This document shows positions 45,015-54,403 of a DNA stretch of 64,000 bases, piece by piece; position 1 is the stretch's first letter, and each line of letters starts with the position of its first letter. Made by a program: the position numbers and the translations under genes. Where the stretch lies: assembly GCF_036311985.1 (NCBI RefSeq), contig NZ_JAZDCJ010000004.1. One strand, 5' to 3'. This DNA comes from JAZDCJ01 sp036311985. GTDB taxonomy: Bacteria > Actinomycetota > Actinomycetes > Actinomycetales > Micrococcaceae. The notes beneath the pieces were generated by a model that saw only the letters and a program-made list of their open reading frames with translations, was not told where the DNA came from and made no database searches.

Positions 45015-45677
45015 ATGAGTGCGCATGCCTGGAATCCCGTTGTCGTCTGGTCCCGCCCCGAGTCCGAGCGGGCGGGGACGCCCCTGCTCGTCATGTTCCA
45101 CGGCTACCTGTCCCACGAGCGGGACCTGATCGGCCTGGCGCCGCTGCTCCCCGCCGAGTTCACGATCGCCTCGGTGCGCGCGCCCCACGCCCTCGGACCC
45201 GGCTTCACGTGGTTCCCCCTGACCCAGGACATCGACTATTCCGTCGAGAAGGTCGTCGAGGCCTGCGGGGACGTCTGGTCGTGGCTGGACGCCGTCAGGG
45301 ACCAGCACAGCTCCGTGACGCTGCTGGGCTTCTCCATGGGCATGGCCGTGGCGACGTCCGTGCTGCGCCACCGCCCCGCGGACATCGACGCGGTCGTCGG
45401 GCTGTCCGGATTCGCCGTCGATGCGGGCGGCGACGCGTTCTTCGACGACGAGGCGGCCCGCCGGCTCCGCCGACCGCTGTTCTGGGGCCGTGGCCAGGCG
45501 GACGCCGTCATCGGCGAGGACAAGATCGCCCACACCCTCGCATGGGCCAGGGACCATGCGGAGCTGAGCAAGATGCTCTACGCCGGACTGCCGCACTCGA
45601 TCAACGAGGCCGAGATGGGCCACGTCTCCGAGTTCCTGCGGCACCACGTCCTGGACCGCAGCGTGGCCGAGGCGTAG
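45015..45677 (+). CDS. Alpha/beta hydrolase of the phospholipase/carboxylesterase group
   Basis: 220 residues from the ATG at 45015. The fold is shown by 'LLVMFHGYLSHERDLIGLA' (oxyanion region), the nucleophile elbow LLGFSMGMAVA and the final 'LPHSINEAEMGHV' with the catalytic His. It resembles YpfH/EstB-type serine esterases. A short repeated GCTTCAAGCTTCAA lies 35 bases upstream. The physiological ester is unknown. Confidence 0.87.
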   Translation: MSAHAWNPVVVWSRPESERAGTPLLVMFHGYLSHERDLIGLAPLLPAEFTIASVRAPHALGPGFTWFPLTQDIDYSVEKVVEACGDVWSWLDAVRDQHSSVTLLGFSMGMAVATSVLRHRPADIDAVVGLSGFAVDAGGDAFFDDEAARRLRRPLFWGRGQADAVIGEDKIAHTLAWARDHAELSKMLYAGLPHSINEAEMGHVSEFLRHHVLDRSVAEA

Positions 45678-45708
45678 CGCGGTCCGGGCGCGGCGCCGCG
45701 CTCCGGGC

Positions 45709-45939
45709 TCAGGCCCCGGACTCGACGCGGATGCGCTCCCCGTTCGCCTCGACCTCGTCGCCCGGGCGGACCTGGCGGCCCCTGCGCGTCTCGATATCGC
45801 CGTTGACCTTGACCAGCCCGTTCTCGATGAACTCCTTGGCCTGGATCCCGTCCTCCGCGAGGGAGGCCAGCTTCAACAGCTGGCCGAGGCGGATCGACTC
45901 GTCGCGGATGGCCACGGGCAGCGGTTCGTGTGCGCTCAT
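45709..45939 (-). CDS. S4-domain RNA-binding protein (YbcJ-like)
   Basis: 76 residues. A single S4 domain: 'SIRLGQLLKLASLAEDGIQA', 'KEFIENGLVKVNGDIETRRG' and 'GDEVEANGERIRV'. YbcJ of E. coli has this form and binds RNA; cellular role is unclear. It faces the hydrolase gene with a 31-base gap between stops. Confidence 0.88.
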   Translation of the reverse strand: MSAHEPLPVAIRDESIRLGQLLKLASLAEDGIQAKEFIENGLVKVNGDIETRRGRQVRPGDEVEANGERIRVESGA

Positions 45940-46086
45940 GGAACCATCATCCACCATGCGTCCTCCGCCCCCGGAACGCTCCCCGGCGGACCGGAGGCCG
46001 GCACCGCCGTCGTCCGCCGCGACCCCTCGCCGGATCCCCGGCGCAGGAGTAGCGTTGGACCCAGGACCGGACCCCAGGGGGAAGCC

Positions 46087-46902
46087 ATGGACTCCAACGC
46101 GCACCGCACGGGATACGACCCCGGATTCCTCGGCCCAGCCATCGAGCCGCCGGCACGGGCGGGGGAGGGAGCCGCGGTCGCGTACGACGACGGCGAGGTC
46201 GTCCCCTACGCCCACTTCTCCCTGTCCATGCACGGGGCCAGGCGCCTGGCGCGCTGGGTCGCGTGGAACATCGACGGCGGAGGACTCATGAGGCTCAACC
46301 GCACCGGGATCCGCTTCACCAAGGACCGGCGGGTGCCCGCCGGGCACCAGGCCGGCGACGAGCTCTACTCCGCGAACCGCCTGGACCGCGGGCACATCGC
46401 CCGGCGGGCCGACCTGCTGTGGGGAGGCCGCGAGGAGGCGGAGGCGGCCAATCGGGACTCCTTCTACTTCACCAACATCGCCCCGCAGCTCGACGACTTC
46501 AACCAGAGCAGCCGCCAGGGCGTCTGGGGCCGCATCGAGGACGCGCTCTTCGAGGACGTCGAGGTCCAGGGGCTGCGCGCCTCGGTCTTCGGCGGACCCG
46601 TCTTCCACGACGACGACCGCGTCTACCGCGGCGTTCCGATCCCGCGGGAGTTCTGGAAGCTCGTCGCCTTCCTCCACGACGACCACCTCACGGCACGCGC
46701 CTTCCTCCTGACGCAGAACCTCTCCGTCCTCGAGGCCCTGGAGATCGACGAGTTCCGCACGTACCAGGTCTCCGTGGCCGAGCTCGAGGACCGGACCGGG
46801 CTGCGCTTCGACGCCCCGCTGCACGACGCCGACACCCTCGCCGTGACCGCCGACGACGCCCTGCGCCGGCCCCTCGACGCCCCCGCCGACATCCAGTGGT
46901 GA
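46087..46902 (+). CDS. DNA/RNA non-specific endonuclease (NUC1/DRGH family)
   Basis: 271 residues, ATG with GGGGGAAG upstream; TAGCGT at about 46050 is a possible -10. The catalytic motif is NRLDRGHIARRADLLWG (DRGH with catalytic His) and the metal Asn lies in 'FYFTNIAPQLDDFNQ'. No signal peptide is seen, unlike secreted Serratia-type nucleases, so it may be cytoplasmic or exported by another route. No immunity gene or toxin modules are near, so a role in DNA uptake or defence cannot be stated. Confidence 0.88.
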   Translation: MDSNAHRTGYDPGFLGPAIEPPARAGEGAAVAYDDGEVVPYAHFSLSMHGARRLARWVAWNIDGGGLMRLNRTGIRFTKDRRVPAGHQAGDELYSANRLDRGHIARRADLLWGGREEAEAANRDSFYFTNIAPQLDDFNQSSRQGVWGRIEDALFEDVEVQGLRASVFGGPVFHDDDRVYRGVPIPREFWKLVAFLHDDHLTARAFLLTQNLSVLEALEIDEFRTYQVSVAELEDRTGLRFDAPLHDADTLAVTADDALRRPLDAPADIQW

Positions 46903-46903
46903 A

Positions 46904-46924
46904 CGCCCGCGGGCCCCGCGGGCG
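46904..46924 (+). terminator. Hairpin after the endonuclease gene
   Basis: CGCCCGCGG and CCGCGGGCG form a perfect 9-base stem with a 3-base loop directly after the stop. There is no T run. Confidence 0.5.
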
Positions 46925-46961
46925 CGCCGTCATGGACGCCGTGCCCGTGGGGGCCACGCAC

Positions 46962-46967
46962 TAGCAT
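46962..46967 (+). promoter_or_regulatory. -10 element TAGCAT of a leaderless transcript
   Basis: TAGCAT ends 6 bases before the GTG at 46974; no ribosome site is present. Confidence 0.5.
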
Positions 46968-46973
46968 GGGCCG

Positions 46974-47978
46974 GTGAGCCAGAGCCCCGTACCCCGACCG
47001 ATGCCCGCACCCGGATCCGCCGCTGCCCGGCGTGTGCTCCCGGTCTGGGCCGGCCTCCTCCTAGCGGTCTTCGCGGGACTGCTCATGCCCCTGCAGGGGC
47101 GCGTCAACGGGGGACTGAGCACGGCGATGGACGACGGCGCCGGCGCCGCGACCGTCAGCTTCGCCACGGGCCTGATCGTCATGACCGTCCTCTCCTTCGC
47201 CCTCCCCGCCGGCCGCCGGGGGCTCGCCCAGGCGCGCGCGGCCCTCCGCGACCGCGACTTCCCCCGCTGGTACCTCCTGGCCGGCGTGCTCGGCGCCTAC
47301 CTCGTCCTCGGCCAGGCGAGCGCGGTGCCGCTCATCGGCGTGGCCGTGTTCACGGTCGCCGTGGTCGCAGGCCAGACGATCAGCGGCCTGGTCGTGGACC
47401 GGATCGGCTTCGGACCCGGAGGCCGCCGCGCCGTGACGGCCCGGCGCCTGACCGCCGCGGTCGTCATGGTCCTGGCTGTCGCGTGGGCCGTGTCTCCGAG
47501 GATGGCCCCGGGAAGCGACGGCGACCCGGGCCCCCTGCTTCCCGTCCTCCTGCCGTTCACGGCGGGGCTGCTCATGGGGTTCCAGCAGGCCATGAACGGG
47601 ACGCAGGCCGCCCGCTATGGCACGCCGATCACCGCGACGTTGTTCAACTTCGCCGCCGGCGCCCTCGTGCTCGCCACCGCGTGGGCGGTCAAGGTCCTCG
47701 TCGGCGGCGGAACCGCCTCCTGGCCGGGCGAGTGGTGGCTCTATACGGGCGGACTGTTCGGTTGCATCTTCATCGCCATCGGCGCCGTCCTGGTCCGCTC
47801 CCTCGGCGTCCTGGTCTCCGGGCTGTGCATGATCGCCGGCCAGCTCGTCGGCTCCCTCGCCATCGACCTCGTCCTGCCCGCTCCGGGAACGATCATCGCC
47901 CCGGCCACGGTCCTCGGGACGCTCGTGACCCTCGGCGCGGTCGTCCTCGCGAGCCTTCCCGGACGGCGCCCGCGGTAG
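46974..47978 (+). CDS. DMT-family transporter with two YdcZ (DUF606) halves
   Basis: 334 residues with ten hydrophobic segments arranged as two similar halves: 'AVFAGLLMPLQGRVNGGLST' in the first and 'FTAGLLMGFQQAMNGTQAAR' in the second share the GxxxxxQxxxNG pattern of YdcZ proteins. Single-half YdcZ proteins are about 150 residues, so this is a fused form common in Actinobacteria. Substrate is unknown. Confidence 0.85.
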   Translation: MSQSPVPRPMPAPGSAAARRVLPVWAGLLLAVFAGLLMPLQGRVNGGLSTAMDDGAGAATVSFATGLIVMTVLSFALPAGRRGLAQARAALRDRDFPRWYLLAGVLGAYLVLGQASAVPLIGVAVFTVAVVAGQTISGLVVDRIGFGPGGRRAVTARRLTAAVVMVLAVAWAVSPRMAPGSDGDPGPLLPVLLPFTAGLLMGFQQAMNGTQAARYGTPITATLFNFAAGALVLATAWAVKVLVGGGTASWPGEWWLYTGGLFGCIFIAIGAVLVRSLGVLVSGLCMIAGQLVGSLAIDLVLPAPGTIIAPATVLGTLVTLGAVVLASLPGRRPR

Positions 47979-48125
47979 GCGCGGCCCCGGCGTCGTCCTC
48001 CGCCCCCGCGCAGACCGCGAATCCTTCCCCCCTCGCACGGACCGCGCCTCCCTCCTCCGCGCCCGGCCCGAGCCACCCGGCCCCCGCTGCCGGCGGCGGA
48101 TTGCGGCGGCGGCAAGGCGCCGCGC

Positions 48126-48202
48126 TAGGCTGTGTCGGTAGCATTTCCCACCCCCGTTGCGGACCGCAACCAGCGGCCACGTGAACCTTTGGAGTTGTAT
48201 TC
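48126..48202 (+). promoter_or_regulatory. glyS promoter region and short leader with GTTGCGGACCGCAAC palindrome
   Basis: The 224-base gap 47979-48202 has no gene. TAGGCT (48126) and TAGCAT (48139) are candidate -10 elements. The leader of about 50 bases holds the 15-base palindrome GTTGCGGACCGCAAC at 48156-48170 and TTGGAG before the ATG. It is too short for a T-box. A role of the palindrome as operator or hairpin is only a guess. Confidence 0.4.
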
Positions 48203-49585
48203 ATGGCGCCCCAGTCCAAGCTCGACCAGGTCATCTCCCTCGCCAAGCGGCGCGGCTTCGTCTTCCAGGCGGGTGAGATCTACGGCGGATCCCGCTCCGC
48301 GTGGGACTACGGACCCCTGGGCACCGAGCTCAAGGAGAACATCAAGCGCGAGTGGTGGCAGACGTTCGTCCGCGGTCGCGAGGACATGGTGGGGCTCGAC
48401 TCCTCCATCATCCTGCCCAAGCAGGTCTGGGAGGCCTCCGGACACGTCGCGACGTTCACCGACCCGCTCGTCGAGTGCACCTCGTGCCACAAGCGCCACC
48501 GCCAGGACCACCTCCTCGAGGCCTTCGAGGCCAAGAAGGGGCGCGCGCCGGAGTCCATGGCGGACATCGCCTGCCCCGATTGCGGCACCAAGGGGCAGTG
48601 GACCGAGCCCCAGCTCTTCTCCGGCCTGGTCAAGACCTACCTCGGCCCCGTGGACAACGAGGCGGGCCTGCACTTCCTGCGCCCCGAGACGGCCCAGGGC
48701 ATCTTCGTGAACTTCAACAACGTCCTGACCGTGTCCCGGAAGAAGCCGCCGTTCGGCATCGGGCAGATCGGCAAGGCGTTCCGCAACGAGATCACGCCCG
48801 GCAACTTCATCTTCCGCACGCGCGAGTTCGAGCAGATGGAGATCGAGTTCTTCACCGCTCCCGAGGACGCCGACACGTGGTTCAAGGACTGGGTCGAGGA
48901 GTGCTGGACGTGGTTCCTGGACCTGGGCATCGACCCCGAGAACATGCGCCGCTTCGACGTCCCCGAGGACGAGCGCGCCCACTATTCCGCGGGGACGATC
49001 GACTTCGAGTACCGCTTCGGCTTCCAGGGCTCCGAGTGGGGCGAGCTGATGGGCGTCGCCAACCGCACCGACTACGACCTCGGCTCCCACACGAAGGGCT
49101 CCGGCACCGAGCTCAGCTTCTTCAATCAGGCCACGGGCGAGCGCTACACCCCGTACGTGATCGAGCCGTCCTTCGGCCTGACCCGGTCCATGATGGCCTT
49201 CCTCGTCGACGCCTACACCGAGGACGAGGCCCCGAACGCCAAGGGCGGCGTGGACAAGCGCACCGTCCTGAAGCTCGATCCGCGCCTGGCCCCGGTCAAG
49301 GCCGCCGTCCTGCCGCTGAGCCGCAACGAGGAGCTCTCGCCGAAGGCGCGCGACCTCGCCGCCGAGCTGCGCCGGCACTGGAACATCGATTTCGACGACG
49401 CCGGCGCGATCGGCCGGCGGTACCGCCGGCAGGACGAGATCGGGACGCCGTTCTGCATCACGGTGGACTTCGACACGCTCGAGGACCAGGCCGTCACCAT
49501 CCGCGAGCGCGACACGATGGCGCAGGAGCGCGTGGCCCTGGACCAGGTCCGGAGCTACCTGGCGGCGCGTCTGCTGGGAGCGTGA
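48203..49585 (+). CDS. glyS: Glycine--tRNA ligase (single-chain alpha2 type)
   Basis: 460 residues, ATG with TTGGAG upstream. It charges tRNA(Gly). The class II core is visible: 'FQAGEIYGGSRSAWDYGPLG', 'RPETAQGIFVNFNNV', 'GQIGKAFRNEITPGNF' (motif 2) and 'IEPSFGLTRSMMAFL' (motif 3). A Cys4-type insert (CTSCHKRH...CPDCG) near residues 92-134 is seen. The C-terminal anticodon domain is complete. The GNAT gene follows after 2 bases. Confidence 0.96.
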   Translation: MAPQSKLDQVISLAKRRGFVFQAGEIYGGSRSAWDYGPLGTELKENIKREWWQTFVRGREDMVGLDSSIILPKQVWEASGHVATFTDPLVECTSCHKRHRQDHLLEAFEAKKGRAPESMADIACPDCGTKGQWTEPQLFSGLVKTYLGPVDNEAGLHFLRPETAQGIFVNFNNVLTVSRKKPPFGIGQIGKAFRNEITPGNFIFRTREFEQMEIEFFTAPEDADTWFKDWVEECWTWFLDLGIDPENMRRFDVPEDERAHYSAGTIDFEYRFGFQGSEWGELMGVANRTDYDLGSHTKGSGTELSFFNQATGERYTPYVIEPSFGLTRSMMAFLVDAYTEDEAPNAKGGVDKRTVLKLDPRLAPVKAAVLPLSRNEELSPKARDLAAELRRHWNIDFDDAGAIGRRYRRQDEIGTPFCITVDFDTLEDQAVTIRERDTMAQERVALDQVRSYLAARLLGA

Positions 49586-49587
49586 GC

Positions 49588-50502
49588 ATGGCCGAGCTGA
49601 GCTACCGTCCCTGGACCGACGGCGACGACCTGGCCCTGCTGCAGGTGTGGGGGGACCCCGCCACACCGCAGGCCCATCTGGACCGCACGATGCTGCGGCC
49701 CGCGAGCGGGGATCCCTGGGCCCGGACGCTCGTGGCCGAGGACCAGGGCGTCCCGGTCGCCGCGGCGACGCTCTTCGAATCCTCGCTCCACCCGGACCGG
49801 CTGTGGCTCTACGCGGAGGTCGCGCGCGAGAACCGCCGCGCGGGCGTGGGCACCGAGCTGCTGCGGCGCCTGCGCGAGGAGGTCCCGCCGTCGGGCACCA
49901 CCGCGGTCCGCGCCCGGTACACCGTGGAAGGGGCCGACGGCGAGGCCGCCGCCGCCTTCGCCGCGTCGCTCGGGCTGCACCCGATCCAGCGCTCGCGCGA
50001 CGTCGTCGTCGAACCGGGCGGCCTGCCCCTGCCCGTCTTCGAGGAGGACGGGCTCACGCTCGAGGAATCGGCGACCGGTTCGGTCGAGCTGACCCAGCTC
50101 GTCGCCGACTTCTACAACGCCGTCCACGGCTGGGACCGTTCCGAGATGACGCTTGGCCGGGCGCAGACCATGCTCCTCGGCGACCCGACCGGCGCCAAGG
50201 GAGCCGTGGTGCTGCGCGACCGTCCGCGGGAGCAGGGCGGGAAGATCCTGGCCTTCGCCGTCAGCTACGAGCCGGACCGCCTCGACGCCCCGGCGGACGT
50301 CCTCCTGGGCTGGGATCCCTCGCTCGCCGAGCCGGCAGCCCGCGAGGCGCTCTCCGGCCTGCTCGCGATGCTCGCGCACCAGTACCCGGTCAAGCTCGAG
50401 GTCGACGACGCGATGCAGCCCCTCGGCGACCTCGTCGACGCGCTCATTGCGGCCGGGCAGGCGACCGTCGTCACGACGACGCACATCGTCTCCGACCAGT
50501 AG
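49588..50502 (+). CDS. GNAT-family N-acetyltransferase, two-domain
   Basis: 304 residues from the ATG at 49588, chosen because GGGAG lies 7 bases upstream; the in-frame GTG at 49582 would overlap the glyS stop and has no spaced ribosome site. The first GNAT domain has 'LYAEVARENRRAGVGTELLR' (acetyl-CoA loop); the second half, from about residue 150, is a degenerate repeat with 'DFYNAVHGWDRSEM'. It is probably cotranscribed with glyS. Acceptor unknown. Confidence 0.85.
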   Translation: MAELSYRPWTDGDDLALLQVWGDPATPQAHLDRTMLRPASGDPWARTLVAEDQGVPVAAATLFESSLHPDRLWLYAEVARENRRAGVGTELLRRLREEVPPSGTTAVRARYTVEGADGEAAAAFAASLGLHPIQRSRDVVVEPGGLPLPVFEEDGLTLEESATGSVELTQLVADFYNAVHGWDRSEMTLGRAQTMLLGDPTGAKGAVVLRDRPREQGGKILAFAVSYEPDRLDAPADVLLGWDPSLAEPAAREALSGLLAMLAHQYPVKLEVDDAMQPLGDLVDALIAAGQATVVTTTHIVSDQ

Positions 50503-50527
50503 CCGCAAGCGAGCCGGAGGAAACCGC

Positions 50528-51814
50528 ATGGGACACAGCCACGGCCACGAGGGCCCCGTGCTGAGCGATCCGCTGCGCCGACGCCGCGCGACGGTGATCC
50601 TGGCGGCCATCCTGCTGCCGCTGGCCGTGCTCACCGGCATCGGGGCGGTGGCCCTCTGGCCGGGGCCGGCGGCCGACCGCGTCTCGCTCGGAGACCCCTA
50701 CTCCACGGCAGCGGGCGTCGTCTTCGCCTCGGGAACCGTGCAGCGCACGGTGACCGAGGAGTGCCCGTCCTCGGGGGCCACGGCGGACGCCGGCGGGACG
50801 GCGCAGCTTTGCGAGGTCTCCTACGTGCTGCCGTCGGCGGGCGGCAGCGCCGTCCCCGTGGAGGTCCCGCCGGAGATCGTCGCCTCGACGGGCGTGCAGG
50901 CCGGGGACAAGATCCGGTACCTCGACCTGCGCGGCGCCGTGACCGGCTCGGCCGCGCCCTACGTGTTCGTGGACTTCGTGCGGACCGTGCCCATCCTGCT
51001 GCTCGCCGTCGTCTACGCGGCCGTCGTCTGCCTCGTCGCGCGGTGGCGCGGCTTCCGCGCGCTCCTCGGGCTCGTCGGCGCCTACGGCGTGTTGTCCGTG
51101 TTCATGCTGCCGGCGCTCGTCGAGGGGAAGCCGCCGCTGCTCGTGGGCCTCGTGGGCTCCTCCATGATCATGATCGCGGTGCTCTACTTCGCCCACGGCT
51201 TCACGGCCCGCACCACGACGGCCCTGCTCGGGACGATCTTCGGGCTCATGGTGACCACGGTCCTCGCGGCCTGGGCGACGGGCGCCGCGCACCTGACCGG
51301 GGTGGGCGACGACGCCTCCTACACGCTCGTCAACCAGGTCCCGCAGCTGAGCCTGTCCGGCGTCATCCTCTGCGGCCTCCTCGTGGCCGGGCTCGGCGTG
51401 CTCAACGACGTCACCATCACGCAGTCCTCGGCCGTGTGGGAGCTCGCCGAGGCCTCGCCGGACCGCAGCGCCGGGGAGCTGTTCGCGTCCGCCATGCGGA
51501 TCGGCCGCGACCACATCGCCTCCACGGTCTACACGATCGCCTTCGCCTACGCGGGGGCCGCGCTGCCGGTGCTGATCCTCCTGAGCCTCTACGACCGGGC
51601 CCTGTTGGACACGTTCACGAGCGGCGAGCTGGCGGAGGAGGTGATCCGGACGCTCGTCGGGTCGATCGGCCTGGTCCTGGCCATCCCCGTGACGACGGGC
51701 ATCGCCGTCCTCGTCGTCAAGGCCGTCGGCCCGGGGAGGGGCCGCGGGCCCGGTGCCGCGGGCGCCGCGGGTGGCGGCGCATCCGGTGATCCCCTCGCGA
51801 GCCGGGCCGGCTGA
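50528..51814 (+). CDS. YibE/F-family membrane protein
   Basis: 428 residues, ATG with GGAGGAAA upstream. A His-rich start (MGHSHGHEG), a first helix, an outer domain of about 100 residues, and then seven hydrophobic segments. 'GAYGVLSVFMLPALVEGKPP', 'YFAHGFTARTTTALLGTIFG', 'LGVLNDVTITQSSAVWELAE' and 'AYAGAALPVLILLSLYD' are the YibE/F signatures. Function of the family is not established. It lies 25 bases after the GNAT gene. Confidence 0.9.
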   Translation: MGHSHGHEGPVLSDPLRRRRATVILAAILLPLAVLTGIGAVALWPGPAADRVSLGDPYSTAAGVVFASGTVQRTVTEECPSSGATADAGGTAQLCEVSYVLPSAGGSAVPVEVPPEIVASTGVQAGDKIRYLDLRGAVTGSAAPYVFVDFVRTVPILLLAVVYAAVVCLVARWRGFRALLGLVGAYGVLSVFMLPALVEGKPPLLVGLVGSSMIMIAVLYFAHGFTARTTTALLGTIFGLMVTTVLAAWATGAAHLTGVGDDASYTLVNQVPQLSLSGVILCGLLVAGLGVLNDVTITQSSAVWELAEASPDRSAGELFASAMRIGRDHIASTVYTIAFAYAGAALPVLILLSLYDRALLDTFTSGELAEEVIRTLVGSIGLVLAIPVTTGIAVLVVKAVGPGRGRGPGAAGAAGGGASGDPLASRAG

Positions 51815-51842
51815 CGGGCGCCGCCGATTTGCCCCCTCTTGA

Positions 51843-51848
51843 CATAAT
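51843..51848 (+). promoter_or_regulatory. -10 element CATAAT of a leaderless dusB transcript
   Basis: CATAAT within TTGACATAATGG ends 6 bases before the GTG at 51855, with no ribosome site. Confidence 0.5.
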
Positions 51849-51854
51849 GGACGG

Positions 51855-53036
51855 GTGACTGCCACTACCGCCGCCCCGACCACCACGAAGCTGGAACTGC
51901 CGCCCCTGAAGCTGGGCCGGCTGACCATCGACGTGCCCGTGGTCCTGGCGCCCATGGCCGGCATCACCAACCGCGCCTTCCGGCGGCTCTGCCGCGAATA
52001 CGGCGGCGGACTGTACGTCGCCGAGATGGTGACCTCCCGCGCGCTCGTGGAGCGCAACGAGATGTCGATGCGCATCATCTCCCACGACGCCGACGAGGAC
52101 GTGCGCTCCGTGCAGCTCTACGGGGTGGACCCGAAGACCGTCGGCGCGGCCGTGCGCCTCCTGGTCGAGGAGGACCGGGCCGACCACATCGACCTGAACT
52201 TCGGCTGCCCCGTCCCCAAGGTGACGCGCCGCGGCGGGGGATCGGCCCTGCCCTGGAAGACGGAGCTGTTCACGGCGATCGTGCAGACGGCCGCCCGGGA
52301 GGCCGCCCGCGGGGACGTCCCCCTGACCATCAAGATGCGCAAGGGCATCGACGACGACCACTTGACGTTCATCGAGGCGGGCCGGATCGCCCGCGACGCC
52401 GGCGTCGCCGCCGTCGCCCTGCACGGGCGCACGGCGAGCCAGTACTACTCCGGGCAGGCCGACTGGAACGCCATCGCGGAGCTGCGCAACGCGCTGCCCG
52501 ACATCCCCGTGCTCGGCAACGGGGACATCTGGAGCGCCGAGGACGCGGTCGCCATGGTCGAGCAGACGGGTGTGGACGGGGTCGTGATCGGCCGCGGATG
52601 CCAGGGGCGGCCGTGGCTTTTCGGCGACCTGCAGGCGGCGTTCGAGGGATCCGGGCGCCGCTTCAGGCCGGGGCTGAAGGAGGTCGCCGACAGCTTCTAC
52701 CGCCATGCCCAGCTGCTCGTGGAGTACTTCGAGGACGAGGGCAAGGCCCTGCGCGACATCCGCAAGCACGTCGCCTGGTACTTCAAGGGCTACCAGGTCG
52801 GTGGGGAGCTGCGGGCCTCCCTCGCCACGGTGCCGGACCTCGCGACGCTGCGCGCGCTCCTGGCCGAGCTCGACGCCGGGGCCCCCTACCCGGGGCCGGA
52901 CGCCGAGGGCCCGCGGGGCCGCGCCGGATCACCCAAGCGGACCACGCTGCCCGACGGGTGGCTCGACAGCCGCGAGCTGAGCACCGCGCACCGGGCCATG
53001 ATCTCCGCCGCCGAGCTGGACGTCTCGGGTGGCTGA
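51855..53036 (+). CDS. dusB: tRNA-dihydrouridine synthase B
   Basis: 393 residues, GTG start. FMN enzyme that reduces uridines in the tRNA D loop. 'VLAPMAGITNRAFRRLCREY', the catalytic Cys in DLNFGCPVPKVTRRGGGSAL, 'IKMRKGIDDDHLTF' and the FMN phosphate site 'VVIGRGCQGRPWLFGDL' are present. The stop overlaps the dgt start by 8 bases, so the two are coupled. Confidence 0.94.
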   Translation: MTATTAAPTTTKLELPPLKLGRLTIDVPVVLAPMAGITNRAFRRLCREYGGGLYVAEMVTSRALVERNEMSMRIISHDADEDVRSVQLYGVDPKTVGAAVRLLVEEDRADHIDLNFGCPVPKVTRRGGGSALPWKTELFTAIVQTAAREAARGDVPLTIKMRKGIDDDHLTFIEAGRIARDAGVAAVALHGRTASQYYSGQADWNAIAELRNALPDIPVLGNGDIWSAEDAVAMVEQTGVDGVVIGRGCQGRPWLFGDLQAAFEGSGRRFRPGLKEVADSFYRHAQLLVEYFEDEGKALRDIRKHVAWYFKGYQVGGELRASLATVPDLATLRALLAELDAGAPYPGPDAEGPRGRAGSPKRTTLPDGWLDSRELSTAHRAMISAAELDVSGG

Positions 53037-54378
53037 GCGCCGCACCGCCGCCTGGCCGGCCGGTACCGCGGGACGTCCCGTGCCCGGATACAGCGCATAC
53101 GACGAGGAGCGCTGGGTCCCCGAACCACCCAAGAAGTCCTACCGGACGAGTTTCGAACGGGACCGCGCGCGCGTGCTCCACTCCTCGGCCCTGCGCCGGC
53201 TCGGGGCGAAGACACAGGTCGTCGCCCCCTACTCGGACGACTTCGTCCGGACGCGCCTGACGCACTCGCTCGAGGTCGCGCAGGTCGGGCGCGAGCTCGG
53301 CGCCACGCTGGGCTGCGATCCCGACGTCGTGGACACGGCGTGCCTCGCCCACGACCTGGGGCATCCGCCGTTCGGCCACAACGGGGAGAAGGCGCTGGAC
53401 CGCCTCGCCGCCCACATCGGCGGCTTCGAGGGCAACGCCCAGACGCTGCGCCTGCTGACCCGTCTCGAGACCAAGGCCTTCCGCCCCGGGGGCGGCTCGG
53501 CCGGCCTGAACCTGACGCGGGCGACGCTGGACGCCGCCTGCAAGTACCCGTGGGCCCGGCCCGAGGCCCCGTTGAAGGCGGACGGGACGCCGACGCGGAA
53601 GTTCGGGGTCTACCAGGACGACCTCCCGGTCTTCGAGTGGCTCCGTTCCGGGAACGACGACGGTGCCTCCGGGGCGCGCCCGGAACCGCAGCAGAAGTGC
53701 GTCGAGGCCCAGGTCATGGACCTCGCCGACGACATCTCCTACTCCGTGCACGACGTCGAGGACGCGATCGTCGCCGGCCGGTTCCAGTTGCGCTGGATCC
53801 GCAACGCCGACCAGCGCGGGAGGGTCATCGAGTACACGCGGCGCTGGTACCTGCCCGGGATGGACGACGCGACGATCGACGCCGCGTTGCGGCGCCTCGA
53901 GGCGACCGACGAGTGGGTTCCGCACGCGGACGGCTCCCGCCGCTCGATGGCGGCGCTGAAGGACATGACGAGCCAGTTCATCGGGCGGTTCTGCCAGTCT
54001 GCGCTTGACGCGACGGCCGCGGAGTTCGGCAGCGAGCCGCTCACGCGCTTCAACGGCCGGCTCATCGTGCCGGAGGAGACGGAGCACGAGATCGCCGCGA
54101 TGAAGGGCCTCGCGACCGCGTACGTCATGACGAGCGAGGAACGCCAGCCCATCTACCAGCGGCAGCAGGAGGTCCTCGGGGACCTCGTGGGACTGCTGGA
54201 GGAGACGGGGGAGCGGTACCTCGAGCCGATGTTCGCGGCGGATTGGCGGGAGGCCGAGGACGACGCGGGCCGGCTGCGCGCCGTGGTCGACCAGGTGGCG
54301 TCCCTGACCGACGGCTCCGCGATCGAGTGGCACGCGACCCTCGTCCAGGGGCATTCGTTCGGGGCGGAGCTCTTCTGA
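53029..54378 (+). CDS. dgt: Deoxyguanosinetriphosphate triphosphohydrolase-like protein
   Basis: 449 residues, GTG start inside dusB. HD-domain enzyme that cleaves dNTPs to nucleoside and triphosphate. 'VVAPYSDDFVRTRLTHSLEV' and the metal motif CLAHDLGHPPFGHNGE near residue 105, the later 'MDLADDISYSVHDVEDAI' (second metal Asp) are present. In actinobacteria this gene usually precedes dnaG, as here with one gene between. Confidence 0.94.
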   Translation: MAERRTAAWPAGTAGRPVPGYSAYDEERWVPEPPKKSYRTSFERDRARVLHSSALRRLGAKTQVVAPYSDDFVRTRLTHSLEVAQVGRELGATLGCDPDVVDTACLAHDLGHPPFGHNGEKALDRLAAHIGGFEGNAQTLRLLTRLETKAFRPGGGSAGLNLTRATLDAACKYPWARPEAPLKADGTPTRKFGVYQDDLPVFEWLRSGNDDGASGARPEPQQKCVEAQVMDLADDISYSVHDVEDAIVAGRFQLRWIRNADQRGRVIEYTRRWYLPGMDDATIDAALRRLEATDEWVPHADGSRRSMAALKDMTSQFIGRFCQSALDATAAEFGSEPLTRFNGRLIVPEETEHEIAAMKGLATAYVMTSEERQPIYQRQQEVLGDLVGLLEETGERYLEPMFAADWREAEDDAGRLRAVVDQVASLTDGSAIEWHATLVQGHSFGAELF

Positions 54379-54403
54379 ACCGTGCGGAGCAGCGCGTGGG
54401 GCG

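Noticed and set aside
46087..46902. Endonuclease as part of a toxin or defence system
   Set aside because: No partner, immunity or secretion gene lies nearby, and the neighbours are unrelated single genes.
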